A stretch of 64,000 nt of DNA from Tsukamurella spumae (GTDB lineage: Bacteria > Actinomycetota > Actinomycetes > Mycobacteriales > Mycobacteriaceae): positions 1-64,000 of the forward strand of contig NZ_JAAXOQ010000006.1 in assembly GCF_012396015.1 (NCBI RefSeq), in the 5' to 3' direction. The position numbers and the translations under genes are program-made. Each line of letters starts with the position of its first letter. Positions within the stretch are counted from its first letter, which is position 1. Positions 1 to 8,636 of this stretch are shown piece after piece. The notes beneath the pieces are model-generated. The model saw nothing but the letters and a program-made list of their open reading frames with translations, ran no database searches and had not been told where the DNA came from.

Positions 1-72
1 CCGGGTCCACGACTCCAGTACCTCCCGGTCGCCGTCGCGCAGCGTCAACGCCGGAGCAGGATGATTCGCCAT
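1..72 (-). CDS. IS630-family transposase, N-terminal fragment at window edge
   Basis: The first 24 codons of a leftward gene lie in the window and begin MANHPAPALTLRDGDREVLE. This is the usual opening of IS630-type transposases of actinobacteria: a short basic leader, then LxLxDGDREVLE at the start of the helix-turn-helix region. The catalytic DDE part lies outside the window, so I cannot tell whether the element is intact. The ATG is at 70-72. No terminal inverted repeat could be recognised between here and gluQ. It is the only mobile-element trace seen in the window. Confidence 0.65.
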   Translation of the reverse strand, partial: MANHPAPALTLRDGDREVLESWTR

Positions 73-136
73 ACCCCGATTCTCGCAGGCGTCGAACCGT
101 TCAATGATTAACGACACGCGCCACTAGGCCGCAACG

Positions 137-180
137 CTTCGGTCACGGGGCCCAAGGATCCTTGGGTTTCGTGACCGAAG
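137..180 (-). terminator. Long hairpin just downstream of gluQ
   Basis: Positions 137-158 and 159-180 form a 44-nt inverted repeat: arms of 22 nt with one block of three mismatches, outer arm cttcggtcacg and inner palindrome cccaaggatccttggg. It starts 8 nt past the gluQ stop codon, where a terminator is expected. There is no clear U-run. The outer decamer cttcggtcac is repeated directly at 182-191, into the gluQ stop region. Confidence 0.6.
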
Positions 181-187
181 TCTTCGG

Positions 188-1039
188 TCACAGCGGCAGG
201 GTCCACGGCTCCCGGGGCAGCCGGGCGGGGTCGAAATCGTCCAGCATCTCGTGTGGCGTGCTCCCGCGCAGCCCCAGGCTCGCGGCGATCTCCGGCAGCA
301 CCACGCCCGCCCCACCGCGCTGGGCCAGGGTGACGGCACCGTCGCGCTTGGCCAGGCGGATGCCCGTGGGGCCCAGCACCATCGGTACGTGGGCGTAGGT
401 CGCGGGGACGCCTCCGAGCAGTGTCGTGAGGTGGGCCTGGCGGGGCGCGGAGGACAGCAGGTCGTCGCCGCGGACCACCTGGTCGACGCCCTGGGCGGCA
501 TCGTCGACCACCACGGCCAGGTTGTAGGCGTAGGTGCCGTCGCCCCGGCGGAGCACGAAATCATCGACAACGCCGGTGTATTCGCCGTGCAGCACGTCCG
601 TCACCGTGAACGCGTCGACTGCGGAACGCAGGCGCAACGCTGCCGGACGGTCCCGCCGCCGGACCGCTCGCTCGGCCTCGGTGAGATCGCGGCACGTGCC
701 CGGGTAGGCCCCCTCGGGTGCGTGCGGCGCCGACGGAGCGGACAGGATCTCCCGTCGCGTGCAATAACACTCGTAGACGTCGAGCTTCTCCAGCGCCGCA
801 GCGTACCGGTCCGTCCGGGCAGACTGCCGGACGACGGGCCCGTCCCAGTCCAGCCCGATCGAGGTGAGGTCGGCGAGCTGGCGGGCCTCGGCGCCGTCCG
901 CCACCCGGTCGAGGTCCTCGACGCGCAGGAGGAACTCGCGCCCCGTCGAGCGGGCGAACAGCCACGCGAGCAGGGCCGTGCGCAGGTTGCCCACGTGCAG
1001 GTCGCCCGACGGACTGGGGGCGTACCGACCGGCTGTCAT
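188..1039 (-). CDS. gluQ: Glutamyl-Q tRNA(Asp) synthetase
   Basis: This 283-residue enzyme is a shortened glutamyl-tRNA synthetase without the anticodon-binding domain. The family attaches glutamate to queuosine at position 34 of tRNA(Asp). The sequence starts RYAPSPSGDLHVGN, which contains the class I HIGH-type signature (HVGN, residues 15-18). A KMSKS-like LAKRDGAVTL lies near residue 225. The cysteines CYC near residue 95 and C near 120 fit the zinc site of GluQRS. The length is normal for the family. The ATG overlaps the stop codon of the upstream WYL regulator (ATGA, 1036-1039), so the two genes are probably co-transcribed. Some actinobacteria carry this gene without a full queuosine pathway. 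Confidence 0.9.
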   Translation of the reverse strand: MTAGRYAPSPSGDLHVGNLRTALLAWLFARSTGREFLLRVEDLDRVADGAEARQLADLTSIGLDWDGPVVRQSARTDRYAAALEKLDVYECYCTRREILSAPSAPHAPEGAYPGTCRDLTEAERAVRRRDRPAALRLRSAVDAFTVTDVLHGEYTGVVDDFVLRRGDGTYAYNLAVVVDDAAQGVDQVVRGDDLLSSAPRQAHLTTLLGGVPATYAHVPMVLGPTGIRLAKRDGAVTLAQRGGAGVVLPEIAASLGLRGSTPHEMLDDFDPARLPREPWTLPL

Positions 1040-2001
1040 CGTTCCAGTCTACGAACGCCGCGGACCCGGCCGAGGTTCTCGGCCCAGCGCGCCACGTGCT
1101 CGACGAGCTCCGGCGGCTCGACCACTGTGACCGGCGCGCCGAGGACCGCGATCGCCATGGCCGGCCAGTCCAGGGACTCGGTCTCCATCCGGACGACGGT
1201 GGCGGCACCGTCGGACTCGATGTGGGCGTACGGGCCGATCGCGGCCCGGACGCGCTCCTCGGGGGCATCGACGAGGAACTCGATGCGCCGACTCGGCGTC
1301 CGCGCGACCGAGGAGCGGACATAGGCCGCGGCGTCCTCGGCGGGCAGTTCGCGCGGACGGAACCGGACCCCGGTTCGCGACGGTGCACCCATCCGGTCGA
1401 GCCGGAAGCTGCGCCAGTCGTGCCGGTGCAGGTCGTAGGCCACGAGGTACCAGCGGCGCCCGAGTGGCACGAGCCGCATCGGCTCGGCGAGCCGGTCCGT
1501 GCGCGCGCCGTCGGCGGCGGTGTAGCCGAATTCGATCCGCTCCTCGGCGCGGCACGCCTCCGCGAGGCCGGTGAGGATGCGCGGGTCGGCCGCCGGGCCA
1601 CCGGTGAGGACGGCGGGCTGGGTCACGGCGCCCAGTGCCTCGACGCGCTTGCGCAGCCGCGGCGGCATCACCGCCGCGACCTTGCCGAGCGCGCGCACGG
1701 AGGTCTCGGCGATGCCGGCGATCCCGGCCTGGGCCGCAGTCTGCAGGCCGACGGCGATCGCCACGGCCTCCTCGTCGTCGAGGACCAGCGGCGGCAGGGC
1801 GGCACCGGCGGCGAGTTGGTAGCCACCGTCCACACCGCGGGTGGCGTTCACGGGATAGCCGAGCTCGCGCAGCCGCTCGATGTCGCGCCGCAGTGTGCGA
1901 ACGGAGACCTCCAGCCGATCGGCCAGTTCGCCGCCCGGCCAGTACCGGTGCGTCTGCAGCAGGGACAGCAGTCGCAGGGTTCGGGAGCTCGTGTTGGCCA
2001 T
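1036..2001 (-). CDS. YafY-type transcriptional regulator with HTH and WYL domains
   Basis: This is a 321-residue regulator. The N-terminal helix-turn-helix (about residues 5-60, LSLLQTHRYWPGGELADRL then SVRTLRRDIERLRELGYPV) is of the HTH_11 type. The middle of the protein has a WYL domain with the motif RRWYLVAYDLHRHDWRSFRL. WYL domains sense small ligands or nucleic acids. I chose ATG 2001, with GGAAG just upstream, over an in-frame ATG at 2022, because homologues begin at MANTSSRTLRLLSLLQ. The gene is divergent from the DinB gene at 2065; YafY/DinB pairs are common, so local control of that gene is likely. It overlaps gluQ by 4 nt. Confidence 0.85.
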   Translation of the reverse strand: MANTSSRTLRLLSLLQTHRYWPGGELADRLEVSVRTLRRDIERLRELGYPVNATRGVDGGYQLAAGAALPPLVLDDEEAVAIAVGLQTAAQAGIAGIAETSVRALGKVAAVMPPRLRKRVEALGAVTQPAVLTGGPAADPRILTGLAEACRAEERIEFGYTAADGARTDRLAEPMRLVPLGRRWYLVAYDLHRHDWRSFRLDRMGAPSRTGVRFRPRELPAEDAAAYVRSSVARTPSRRIEFLVDAPEERVRAAIGPYAHIESDGAATVVRMETESLDWPAMAIAVLGAPVTVVEPPELVEHVARWAENLGRVRGVRRLER

Positions 2002-2064
2002 GTCTTCCAGTGTGTTTTCCATTAAGGACAGAAACTGACACTAATACCTCATAGCGTCGTCCAC

Positions 2065-2595
2065 ATGACCGAGACACAGAACATCTCCGCAGAGCGCACC
2101 GACATCGTCGACCTCCTCGCCGAGCGCAGGCATTTCCTGCGTTTCACCGCGCAGAACCTCACCGACGAGCAGGCGAACACCCGCAGCACCGTCAGTGAGC
2201 TGACCGTCGGAGGCCTGATCAAGCACGTCACCCAGGTCGAGAAGGGGTGGCAGCAGTTCGCCCGCGGCGAGGGGCACGTGATGGCGGACGTCGATTGGGA
2301 GAACCCCACGGGTGGGCAGGTCGAGGCTTTCCAGAACGGCTTCCGACTGGTCGACGGGGAGACTCTGGAGTGGGCGGTGGCCGAATACGAGCGCACGGGC
2401 GCCGTCACGGACGAGCTGGTGCGCACCCTCGACCTGGACGTCGCGTACGAGCTGCCCGAGGCGCCGTGGCAGCCGCCCGGCGTGTTCTGGACGGTGCGCC
2501 GGGTCTTCCTGCACATCGCCGCGGAGACCGCGCAGCACACCGGTCACGCCGACATCATCCGCGAGAGCATCGACGGACAGAAGAGCATGGGCTGA
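2065..2595 (+). CDS. DinB-family protein
   Basis: This is a 176-residue protein of the DinB/YfiT four-helix-bundle superfamily, whose members include thiol-dependent transferases such as mycothiol-dependent enzymes. The N-terminal half contains the signature VGGLIKHVTQVEKGWQQF. A second metal-ligand stretch lies near the C-terminus (FLHIAAETAQHTGHADIIRE), ending in a typical GHADIIRESIDG segment. Three histidines (in KHV, LHI and THTGH-like positions) could bind a metal as in the family. The substrate is unknown. It is divergent from the WYL regulator with 63 nt between the genes. Confidence 0.8.
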   Translation: MTETQNISAERTDIVDLLAERRHFLRFTAQNLTDEQANTRSTVSELTVGGLIKHVTQVEKGWQQFARGEGHVMADVDWENPTGGQVEAFQNGFRLVDGETLEWAVAEYERTGAVTDELVRTLDLDVAYELPEAPWQPPGVFWTVRRVFLHIAAETAQHTGHADIIRESIDGQKSMG

Positions 2596-2610
2596 CGGGT
2601 TCCCGTCCGC

Positions 2611-2634
2611 GGGTCCGGTCCGATTGTCGGACCC
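2611..2634 (+). terminator. Hairpin after the DinB gene
   Basis: Arms gggtccg (2611-2617) and cggaccc (2628-2634) enclose a 10-nt loop, 15 nt after the DinB stop codon and 19 nt before the ligC start. There is no U-run, so termination is only suggested. Confidence 0.35.
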
Positions 2635-2653
2635 GACGCCTACGATCGGACCC

Positions 2654-3682
2654 GTGGACCTCCCCGTGAACCCGCCGTTGGACCCGATGCTCGCGAAGGC
2701 CGCCAAAGCGGTGCCGGGCGAGGGGTACTCGCATGAGCCCAAATGGGACGGCTTCCGCGCCCTGATCTTCCGCGACGGTGACGAGGTCTTCATCGGATCG
2801 CGCAGCGGCAAGGATCTCGGTCGCTACTTTCCCGAGGTGGTCGCCGCCGCCCGCGCGGAGCTCCCCGAGCGGTGCGTGCTCGACGGGGAGATCGCCGTGG
2901 CGGTGCATCGGGAGGGCCGCAAGCGGCTCGACTGGGAGTCGCTGTCGCAACGGATCCACCCCGCGCAGTCACGGATCACGAAGCTCGCGGAGGAGACGCC
3001 GGCGATCTTCATCGGCTTCGACGCGCTCGCGATGGCGGACGTGGACCTGACCGGCAAGCCCTTCAGCGCGCGCCGCGAGGTATTGGTCTCCGCCTACGCG
3101 GGGACGGGAACCTGCAAGATCAGCCGCGTCACCACCGACGCCGCGGTGGCCGCCGACTGGTTCGAGCGGTTCGAGGGCGCCGGGCTGGACGGGGTGATCT
3201 CCAAGCGGATCGACGGACACTACCTGCCTGGCAAGCGCGAGATGATCAAGGTCAAGCACGCCCGCACCGCCGAGGCGGTGGTCATCGGCTACCGCATGCA
3301 CAAGTCGCAGCCGAACGCCGTGGGGTCCGTCCTGCTCGGGCTGTACCGGGACGAGGAGCTGCTCTCGATCGGCGGCATCGGTGCGTTCACCGCCGCCAAG
3401 CGCGAGGAGTACCTGCAGTTGCTCGAGCCGATGCGCACCGCGGAGTCCGCGCAGGGCGAGCCGAACCGGTGGTCCTCGGCGGAGAAGACCGGGGAGTGGG
3501 TGCCGGTGCGGCCCGAGCTGGTCGTCGAGTTCGACTACGACCAGATGGAGGGCATGCGCCTGCGGCACACCGCGAAGTTCAAGCGCTGGCGCCCCGACCG
3601 CGCACCGTCGAGCTGCGGATACGACCAGCTCGACGTGCCGGTCAACTACGACCTCGACGACGTGCTGCAGGAGGGGAGATAG
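2654..3682 (+). CDS. ligC: ATP-dependent DNA ligase, LigC type
   Basis: This 342-residue ATP-dependent DNA ligase joins nicks through an enzyme-AMP intermediate. The active-site motif KWDGFR places the adenylated lysine at residue 30. Other ligase motifs are visible: SRSGKDL, VLDGEIAV, GLDGVISKR and EMIKVKHARTAEAVV, followed by an OB-fold region. The size fits mycobacterial LigC, which lacks the nuclease and polymerase domains of LigD. I chose GTG 2654 because the conserved region begins at once (VDLPVNPPLDPMLAK). The next gene starts one base after this stop codon and encodes the matching polymerase, so the pair works as a two-gene version of LigD. No Ku gene is in the window. Confidence 0.92.
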   Translation: MDLPVNPPLDPMLAKAAKAVPGEGYSHEPKWDGFRALIFRDGDEVFIGSRSGKDLGRYFPEVVAAARAELPERCVLDGEIAVAVHREGRKRLDWESLSQRIHPAQSRITKLAEETPAIFIGFDALAMADVDLTGKPFSARREVLVSAYAGTGTCKISRVTTDAAVAADWFERFEGAGLDGVISKRIDGHYLPGKREMIKVKHARTAEAVVIGYRMHKSQPNAVGSVLLGLYRDEELLSIGGIGAFTAAKREEYLQLLEPMRTAESAQGEPNRWSSAEKTGEWVPVRPELVVEFDYDQMEGMRLRHTAKFKRWRPDRAPSSCGYDQLDVPVNYDLDDVLQEGR

Positions 3683-4768
3683 ATGGCCAAGGCCCCGGCA
3701 GCCGAGGTGATCGTCCCCGGGCCCGACGGTGACCGCGCCGTCCGGGTGTCGAGTCCGGACAGGGTCATCTACCCCGCGACCGATCTCACCCCCGAGGTGT
3801 CCAAACTCCAGGTGGCGCAGTACTTCGCGGCCGTGGCCGAGCCGCTGCTCGGCGCCATCGGCGACCGCCCCACGGCGCTGGAACGGTGGCCAGGTGGTGT
3901 GCACCCCGGCGGGCGGTTGGCGCAGGGCCCGCACGACAAGGACGCCGACGGTTTCTACCAGAAGCGGATGATGCGCGGCGCGCCCGAGTACGCGAAGACG
4001 GTGCGCATCGCGTTCCCGTCCGGCCGGCCCGCCGACGAGTTGTGTCCCACCGAGCCCGCCATTCCGGTGTGGTGTGCGCAGATGGGCACCCTCACCTTCC
4101 ACCCGTGGCCGGTGCGCAGTGCGGACGTCGACCATCCCGACGAGCTGCGGATCGATCTCGATCCCCAGCCCGGCACCGACTTCCGTGACGCCGTGCGCGT
4201 CGCGGGCGTGGCGCGCGAACTGGCCGACGATCTCGGCCTGCGCGCGTACTGCAAGACCTCCGGCAACCGGGGCGTGCACGTGTTCGTGCGGATCGCCCCG
4301 CGCTGGGACTTCGTAGACGTGCGGCACGCCGCGATCGCCTTCGGTCGGGAGTTGGAGAAGCGTGACGACGGCGTCACCACCGCATGGTGGAAGGAGGAGC
4401 GCGGGGAGCGGATCTTCGTGGACTACAACCAGAACAGCCGCGATCGCACCATCGCCTCCGCGTGGTCGCTGCGGGCCGTGCAGGGCGCCACCGTGTCCAC
4501 TCCGCTCGCCTGGGACGCGCTCGCCGAGCTGCGGGATCCCCACGAGCTCAACCTGTTCACCGTGCCCGAGCGCCTCGCGGAGGGGAATCCCTGGGCCGGC
4601 ATGGACGACATCGCCCATGACCTGACCCCCCTCCTCGAGAAGTGGGACGAGCACCCCGTCGAACTGAACTACCCGCCCGACTACCCGAAGATGCCCGGCG
4701 AGCCGCCCAGGGTGCAGCCCAGCAAGAAGGTCGCCGAGCACTGGGACGCCCAGGGGAACAGGCTGTAG
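3683..4768 (+). CDS. End-joining primase-polymerase (LigD polymerase-domain type, PolD)
   Basis: This 361-residue protein is a stand-alone archaeo-eukaryotic primase-type polymerase of the LigD PolDom family, which adds nucleotides during DNA end repair. Metal-binding aspartates are visible in ELRIDLDPQPG (D158, D160), and the conserved RWPGGVH and QKRMMRGAPEYAKTVRI segments are present. A later conserved part reads KTSGNRGVHVFVRI. The ATG directly follows the ligC stop codon, so the genes are translationally coupled. This matches the LigC-PolD neighbourhood of mycobacteria (Rv3730c/Rv3731). It has no nuclease or ligase domain. Confidence 0.92.
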   Translation: MAKAPAAEVIVPGPDGDRAVRVSSPDRVIYPATDLTPEVSKLQVAQYFAAVAEPLLGAIGDRPTALERWPGGVHPGGRLAQGPHDKDADGFYQKRMMRGAPEYAKTVRIAFPSGRPADELCPTEPAIPVWCAQMGTLTFHPWPVRSADVDHPDELRIDLDPQPGTDFRDAVRVAGVARELADDLGLRAYCKTSGNRGVHVFVRIAPRWDFVDVRHAAIAFGRELEKRDDGVTTAWWKEERGERIFVDYNQNSRDRTIASAWSLRAVQGATVSTPLAWDALAELRDPHELNLFTVPERLAEGNPWAGMDDIAHDLTPLLEKWDEHPVELNYPPDYPKMPGEPPRVQPSKKVAEHWDAQGNRL

Positions 4769-4786
4769 TCGGAGGTGGGAGCGGGC

Positions 4787-5308
4787 ATGCTGGACCTGCG
4801 GGACTTCTCCCTCGTTCGCATGGACCGGGGCACGTACATGTGGGTCGACCTCAAGACGTTCGTGATCACGGGTGTCGCCACCGACGACGAGCTGTTGGCC
4901 GCCCTGATGGCGACGCCCGCCTATCGCGACGACTACTGCTCGCCGTTCGACCCGGCACGCATGGACTATCCCGGCGCCCCGCGCCATGCGAATTGGTGGC
5001 TCGACCGCCTCGCGCCGTCCATGTTCACGCGAGTCGTGGCGGCGCACGCAGTGGACACCGTGACGTCGTGGGCGGTGGATCAGGAGTGGGGCGATGGCTA
5101 CGCGGGTCCCAGCGACGAGACCCGAAACAGGCTGCGGGACGAGGTCTTCTCGCTGTTCGCCGGCGGTGATGTGCTCGAGTTCCAACCGCCCGGGGACGAC
5201 GCCTTCCATGACTACGGCGGCGTCGTCGGCTGCACCGGCTACCACGAGTTCGTCGTCATCGACCGCGGGTCGGGAGTGCTCCACCTGATCGTGGCTGCGG
5301 ACGACTGA
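4787..5308 (+). CDS. Conserved-looking hypothetical protein
   Basis: I do not recognise this 173-residue protein. It starts MLDLRDFSLVRMDRGTYMWV. It is acidic and rich in Trp and Tyr, with no signal peptide, no membrane segment and no known catalytic motif. A Shine-Dalgarno GGAGG at 4771-4775 lies 11 nt before ATG 4787 and favours that start over GTG 4775. It follows polD by 18 nt on the same strand and may be co-transcribed, but nothing in it points to DNA repair. Codon use matches the neighbours. The C-terminal part (GCTGYHEFVVIDRGSGVLHL) looks like a beta-rich fold. Confidence 0.6.
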   Translation: MLDLRDFSLVRMDRGTYMWVDLKTFVITGVATDDELLAALMATPAYRDDYCSPFDPARMDYPGAPRHANWWLDRLAPSMFTRVVAAHAVDTVTSWAVDQEWGDGYAGPSDETRNRLRDEVFSLFAGGDVLEFQPPGDDAFHDYGGVVGCTGYHEFVVIDRGSGVLHLIVAADD

Positions 5309-5376
5309 TGCATGGCGGATCCGCTGCGGCGATCACCGTCCACGCACGGTTCACGGAGGTCTGGTAAGCACAGGGC

Positions 5377-6900
5377 ATGCGTTCACGTCGCCATCTCGTC
5401 GTCGCCCTCGTGGCCGTCCTCGCGGGCGGCTCGCTCGTCGCCTGCTCGCCCGGCAAGGGGGAGGATGCGGCCAAGCTCGACCTCAAGACCGGGGCCGGCT
5501 CGCCGCTCACGATCAACGCCGGACAGCTGGCGCGTCTCGCGCAGGGCGGCGCGGTCGTCGACATCAAACCGACGGCCGACGGCACCGTCGAGGCGGCCAA
5601 GGGCGGCGCCCTGGTGTTCAAGCCCAGGCCCGGCTTCACCGGATCGGTCCAGCTCAAGGCGGTCGTCTCGCCCGCGGTGGCGCTGTACTCGTCGGACATC
5701 GCGCCGCTCGCCACCGTCGGCGGAGTGTCCGTGGACGGCAGCGGCTACGGCTCGGCGTGGACGCCGGTCCCCGGCGCGCAGGGCGAGTTCTACGGACTCA
5801 CCGACCGCGGCCCCAACGTCGACGGTCCCGGGAAGGACGAGAAGGTGTCGGTGACGCCGGACTTCACGCCGCAGATCGGCCGGTTCTCCCTCGCGGACGG
5901 GGTGGTGAAGTTGACCAGCGTGATCACGCTCAAGGGTCGCGACGGTAAGCCGCTCAACGGCCGGAACGACACGGCCGCGCCGACCGGGGAGAAGATGCTC
6001 GACCTCGATGGCCGGGAGATCCCGCCGACCGACCACGGCATCGACCCCGAGGGGCTCGTCGCGCTGCCCGACGGTTCCTTCTGGGTGTCCGACGAGTACG
6101 GGCCCTTCCTCATCCACTTCGATGCCAACGGCCAGGAACTCGATCGCCTCGTGCCCGGCAGGGGGCTGCCGGAGGTGCTCAAGTCGCGCACGCCCAACCA
6201 GGGCATGGAGGGCCTCACCGTGACGCCCGACGGTACGCGCCTGGTCGGGATCATGCAGTCGGCGCTCAACGTCCCGGGCCTGAACGGCAACGCGAAGGAG
6301 GTGCCGGCCGCGCGGATCGTCGTCGTCGACCTCAAGACCAAGGCCGTCCAGCAGTTCGTCTACCTCCTGGACAACCCGAAGGACACCAAGAAGGCGGTCT
6401 CCGAGATCACCGCGATCTCCAACACGGAGTTCCTCGTCGACGAGCGCGACGGCAAGCCCGCTCCCCGGGCGAACAAGACCGTCTACCGGATCAGCCTCGA
6501 CGGTGCCACCCCGCTCGGTGAGCAGACCCCCGAGACGATCGTGGGCGTGAGCACGACGGTCGAGGCGGAGGCGGCGCTCAAGGGTGCCGGGATCACCCCG
6601 GTCCGCAAGACGACGGCCCTCGACCTCAGCGGCCTGGTGGACAAGCTCAACCCCGCCGGGACCTTCTTCGGCCACGACAAGGTGGAGGGCCTCGCGACCA
6701 CCGACGGCGGGAAGACCCTGTTCATCGCCAACGACAGCGACTTCGGACTGGCGGGGATCGCGGGCCCGAAGCCGCCCTTCCAGCTCAAGGCGAAGATCCT
6801 GGCGAACGGTCTGCAGGACAGCCTCGAGGTGCTCAAGGTCGATACCTCGCGGTTGAACGAGCCCGTCGTGGAGCGGACGATCACGGTCACCGTCGGGTAG
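5377..6900 (+). CDS. Lipoprotein with phytase-like esterase domain
   Basis: This is a 507-residue exported protein. The N-terminus has a lipoprotein signal: MRSRRHLVVALVAVLAGGSL, then VAC with the lipidated cysteine at residue 23. The main part (about 100-500) is of the 'esterase-like activity of phytase' family, with repeats such as EFYGLTDRGPNVDGPGKDEK, GIDPEGLVALPDGSFWVSDEYGPFL and VEGLATTDGGKTLFIANDSDFG typical of its beta-propeller. Proteins of this group act on phosphorylated substrates outside the cell, but the substrate here is not known. It is monocistronic and convergent with the next gene. Confidence 0.85.
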   Translation: MRSRRHLVVALVAVLAGGSLVACSPGKGEDAAKLDLKTGAGSPLTINAGQLARLAQGGAVVDIKPTADGTVEAAKGGALVFKPRPGFTGSVQLKAVVSPAVALYSSDIAPLATVGGVSVDGSGYGSAWTPVPGAQGEFYGLTDRGPNVDGPGKDEKVSVTPDFTPQIGRFSLADGVVKLTSVITLKGRDGKPLNGRNDTAAPTGEKMLDLDGREIPPTDHGIDPEGLVALPDGSFWVSDEYGPFLIHFDANGQELDRLVPGRGLPEVLKSRTPNQGMEGLTVTPDGTRLVGIMQSALNVPGLNGNAKEVPAARIVVVDLKTKAVQQFVYLLDNPKDTKKAVSEITAISNTEFLVDERDGKPAPRANKTVYRISLDGATPLGEQTPETIVGVSTTVEAEAALKGAGITPVRKTTALDLSGLVDKLNPAGTFFGHDKVEGLATTDGGKTLFIANDSDFGLAGIAGPKPPFQLKAKILANGLQDSLEVLKVDTSRLNEPVVERTITVTVG

Positions 6901-6927
6901 GCGCGCCCGCGGCAGGGCACGCAGACC

Positions 6928-6946
6928 CCGCAGCGTTCCGCTGCGG
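6928..6946. terminator. Hairpin between convergent genes
   Basis: Arms ccgcagc (6928-6934) and gctgcgg (6940-6946) with a 5-nt loop sit in the 57-nt gap between the phytase-like gene and the PE-PPE gene, which end towards each other. No U-run is seen on either strand. It is a plausible shared terminator. Confidence 0.4.
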
Positions 6947-6957
6947 CGAGTGGTGGC

Positions 6958-8550
6958 TCAGGCCGCCGCGGGGGTCACCTCGGTCTGGTCGGCGGAGTCC
7001 TTCTCCGACACGGACCTCGACGGATTCGACGGTGCGTTCGCGCTCGACGCCGATCCGGCCGGCGGTTCGGCCGTGGCCGTACCCGTTTCGGGCTCGGCAT
7101 TGCTCGTTCCGCCCGGTGCGCCCGGTGCGCCCGGTGCGCCCGGTGCGACCGGTTCGGGCGTCGCCGTGTCGGTAGGCGTGGGAGCTCGCGAAGCCGTCTC
7201 GGTCGGTGCGGTGACCGGGGTCGGGTCGGTGGCGGTCGGGGGATCGGCGACGGCGGAGGGCTCGGCCTGCGATGTCGTGTTCGGCAGCGGGGCAGCGCTT
7301 CTGGCGAGCTGTAGCGGAGTCGACCGATCGACCGTCGAGGGCGCGGGTGTCGGGACGGCAGCCGAGTCGGTGGCCGAGTCGGCTGCGGTGTCCGGCGCGG
7401 TCGCGGTCGGCTTCGGCGCCAGGTAGCGCGATGCGTCGCCCGTGCCCGTCGCGGCCTGGCTCACGCCCTGGACCGCGGCGCCGAGCAGGTCACCGCTGAG
7501 CCGCACCGGATCGATGGTGGGCAGCAGCCCGAAGGGCGTCGCCTTCCCGTAATCGGAGCGGTCGTAACCGGTCTCGATGATCACGCGCGCCAGCGGGGAG
7601 ACGAGGTCGACGAACGGCCGGACGAGAGCGGTCGTGCCGGTCGCGGCGCCGAGGTCGAGCAACGGCAGCATGAGCGGGAGGATCTTCGCCGGCAGCGTCA
7701 CGTAGCGGGTGTCGCCGCTCACCTGGCAGTAGGTGCCGGCGGTGCAGCTCGCGGTGGCCGCCGCGACGGCCGCGCGGACCTCCTCCGGCGTGTACCCGAT
7801 CGGCGTCGCCGACGGATCGTCGGAGCCCTTGGGCGCCAGCATCTTCCCGTGCACGTACCAGAATCCAGCGAGCGCGTTGGCGGTCGCGAGGAGGTTCACC
7901 GGGTACTTGGGGAAGTCGGTGACTCCGTCGTACTGGAAGCCCACGTCGGTGGTGTTGACCGGCCGGGTCGAGGTGCCGGTGTTCGTCGGCGTTCCGGGGC
8001 CGAAGGTCACGTCGAGGATCGGGATGTGTCCCAGGAACGAGGGCCGGGTGAAGAGCCCGCCGTTCGGGCGGCTCGCGTTGCCGATGAGTACGAAGGAGAC
8101 GTTGTCGGGCACACCGCCGTCCTCGGCGAACTGCTTCTTCACCGCCGTGACCACCGCGCCGCCCTGGGAGTATCCGAAGATCACGATCGGATCGCTCTTG
8201 TCCGCCGTGCCGTACGCCTTGTTCAGGCTCGCGACGCCGCTGGCGACGGAATCGTCCCACTTGGCGCCCTGCAGGCCGCCCCAGCCGGCGAGGGGAATCG
8301 GCCAGAACTCGGCGAGGTAGGGCACGGGCTTCGCGACGCAGGAGGTCGCGCCACACGCGCCGGTCGGCTGCACGTAGTAGCCGACGACGTTCTCCTGGTA
8401 CCCCGTCACCTTCGACGGATCCTTGGTCCCTGTTCCGGGGACGACGAGCACCGTCGTGGCCGCCCAGACGACCGCGGAGGTGAAGGTGAGGGCGATCGCA
8501 CCGAACAGTGCGACCAGGACTAATCCGAGCTTGCGGGCGGTTTCGCGCAT
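6958..8550 (-). CDS. Secreted PE-PPE-domain serine hydrolase with Pro/Ala/Thr-rich tail
   Basis: This is a 530-residue protein. Residues 1-31 form a signal peptide or membrane anchor (LVLVALFGAIALTFTSAVVW). The PE-PPE hydrolase domain follows (VLVVPGTGTKDPSKVTGYQE). The nucleophile elbow FGYSQGG puts the catalytic serine at residue 128. Mycobacterial PE-PPE-domain proteins are alpha/beta-hydrolase esterases, here without the PE or PPE leader. From about residue 380 the chain is low-complexity Pro, Ala and Thr with APG repeats, likely a cell-wall-spanning linker. I chose ATG 8550 because the signal peptide starts there. Two cysteines near 66-71 could form a disulfide. The substrate is unknown. 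Confidence 0.85.
   Translation of the reverse strand: MRETARKLGLVLVALFGAIALTFTSAVVWAATTVLVVPGTGTKDPSKVTGYQENVVGYYVQPTGACGATSCVAKPVPYLAEFWPIPLAGWGGLQGAKWDDSVASGVASLNKAYGTADKSDPIVIFGYSQGGAVVTAVKKQFAEDGGVPDNVSFVLIGNASRPNGGLFTRPSFLGHIPILDVTFGPGTPTNTGTSTRPVNTTDVGFQYDGVTDFPKYPVNLLATANALAGFWYVHGKMLAPKGSDDPSATPIGYTPEEVRAAVAAATASCTAGTYCQVSGDTRYVTLPAKILPLMLPLLDLGAATGTTALVRPFVDLVSPLARVIIETGYDRSDYGKATPFGLLPTIDPVRLSGDLLGAAVQGVSQAATGTGDASRYLAPKPTATAPDTAADSATDSAAVPTPAPSTVDRSTPLQLARSAAPLPNTTSQAEPSAVADPPTATDPTPVTAPTETASRAPTPTDTATPEPVAPGAPGAPGAPGGTSNAEPETGTATAEPPAGSASSANAPSNPSRSVSEKDSADQTEVTPAAA
7112..7147. repeat. Four tandem 9-bp units inside the PE-PPE gene
   Basis: The unit cccggtgcg occurs four times head to tail at 7112-7147. 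On the coding strand it encodes repeated Ala-Pro-Gly in the low-complexity tail. Such a repeat can change length by slippage without shifting the frame. Confidence 0.85.
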
Positions 8551-8636
8551 GACGATGCGGCCTCTCGTGTTCAGGTTGTGCTCAGTTTTGCACGGCTCGC
8601 CCAGGTGTGCCTGCGAATTCATTCCGCCCGCGGTGA

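Noticed and set aside
2969-5284. A 771-residue minus-strand frame opposite ligC and polD
   Set aside because: Low-complexity composition without domains, while the plus strand has two clear repair genes with active-site motifs.
5383-6675. A 430-residue minus-strand frame opposite the phytase-like gene
   Set aside because: It is a shadow of the plus-strand lipoprotein, which has a signal peptide, lipobox and family repeats.
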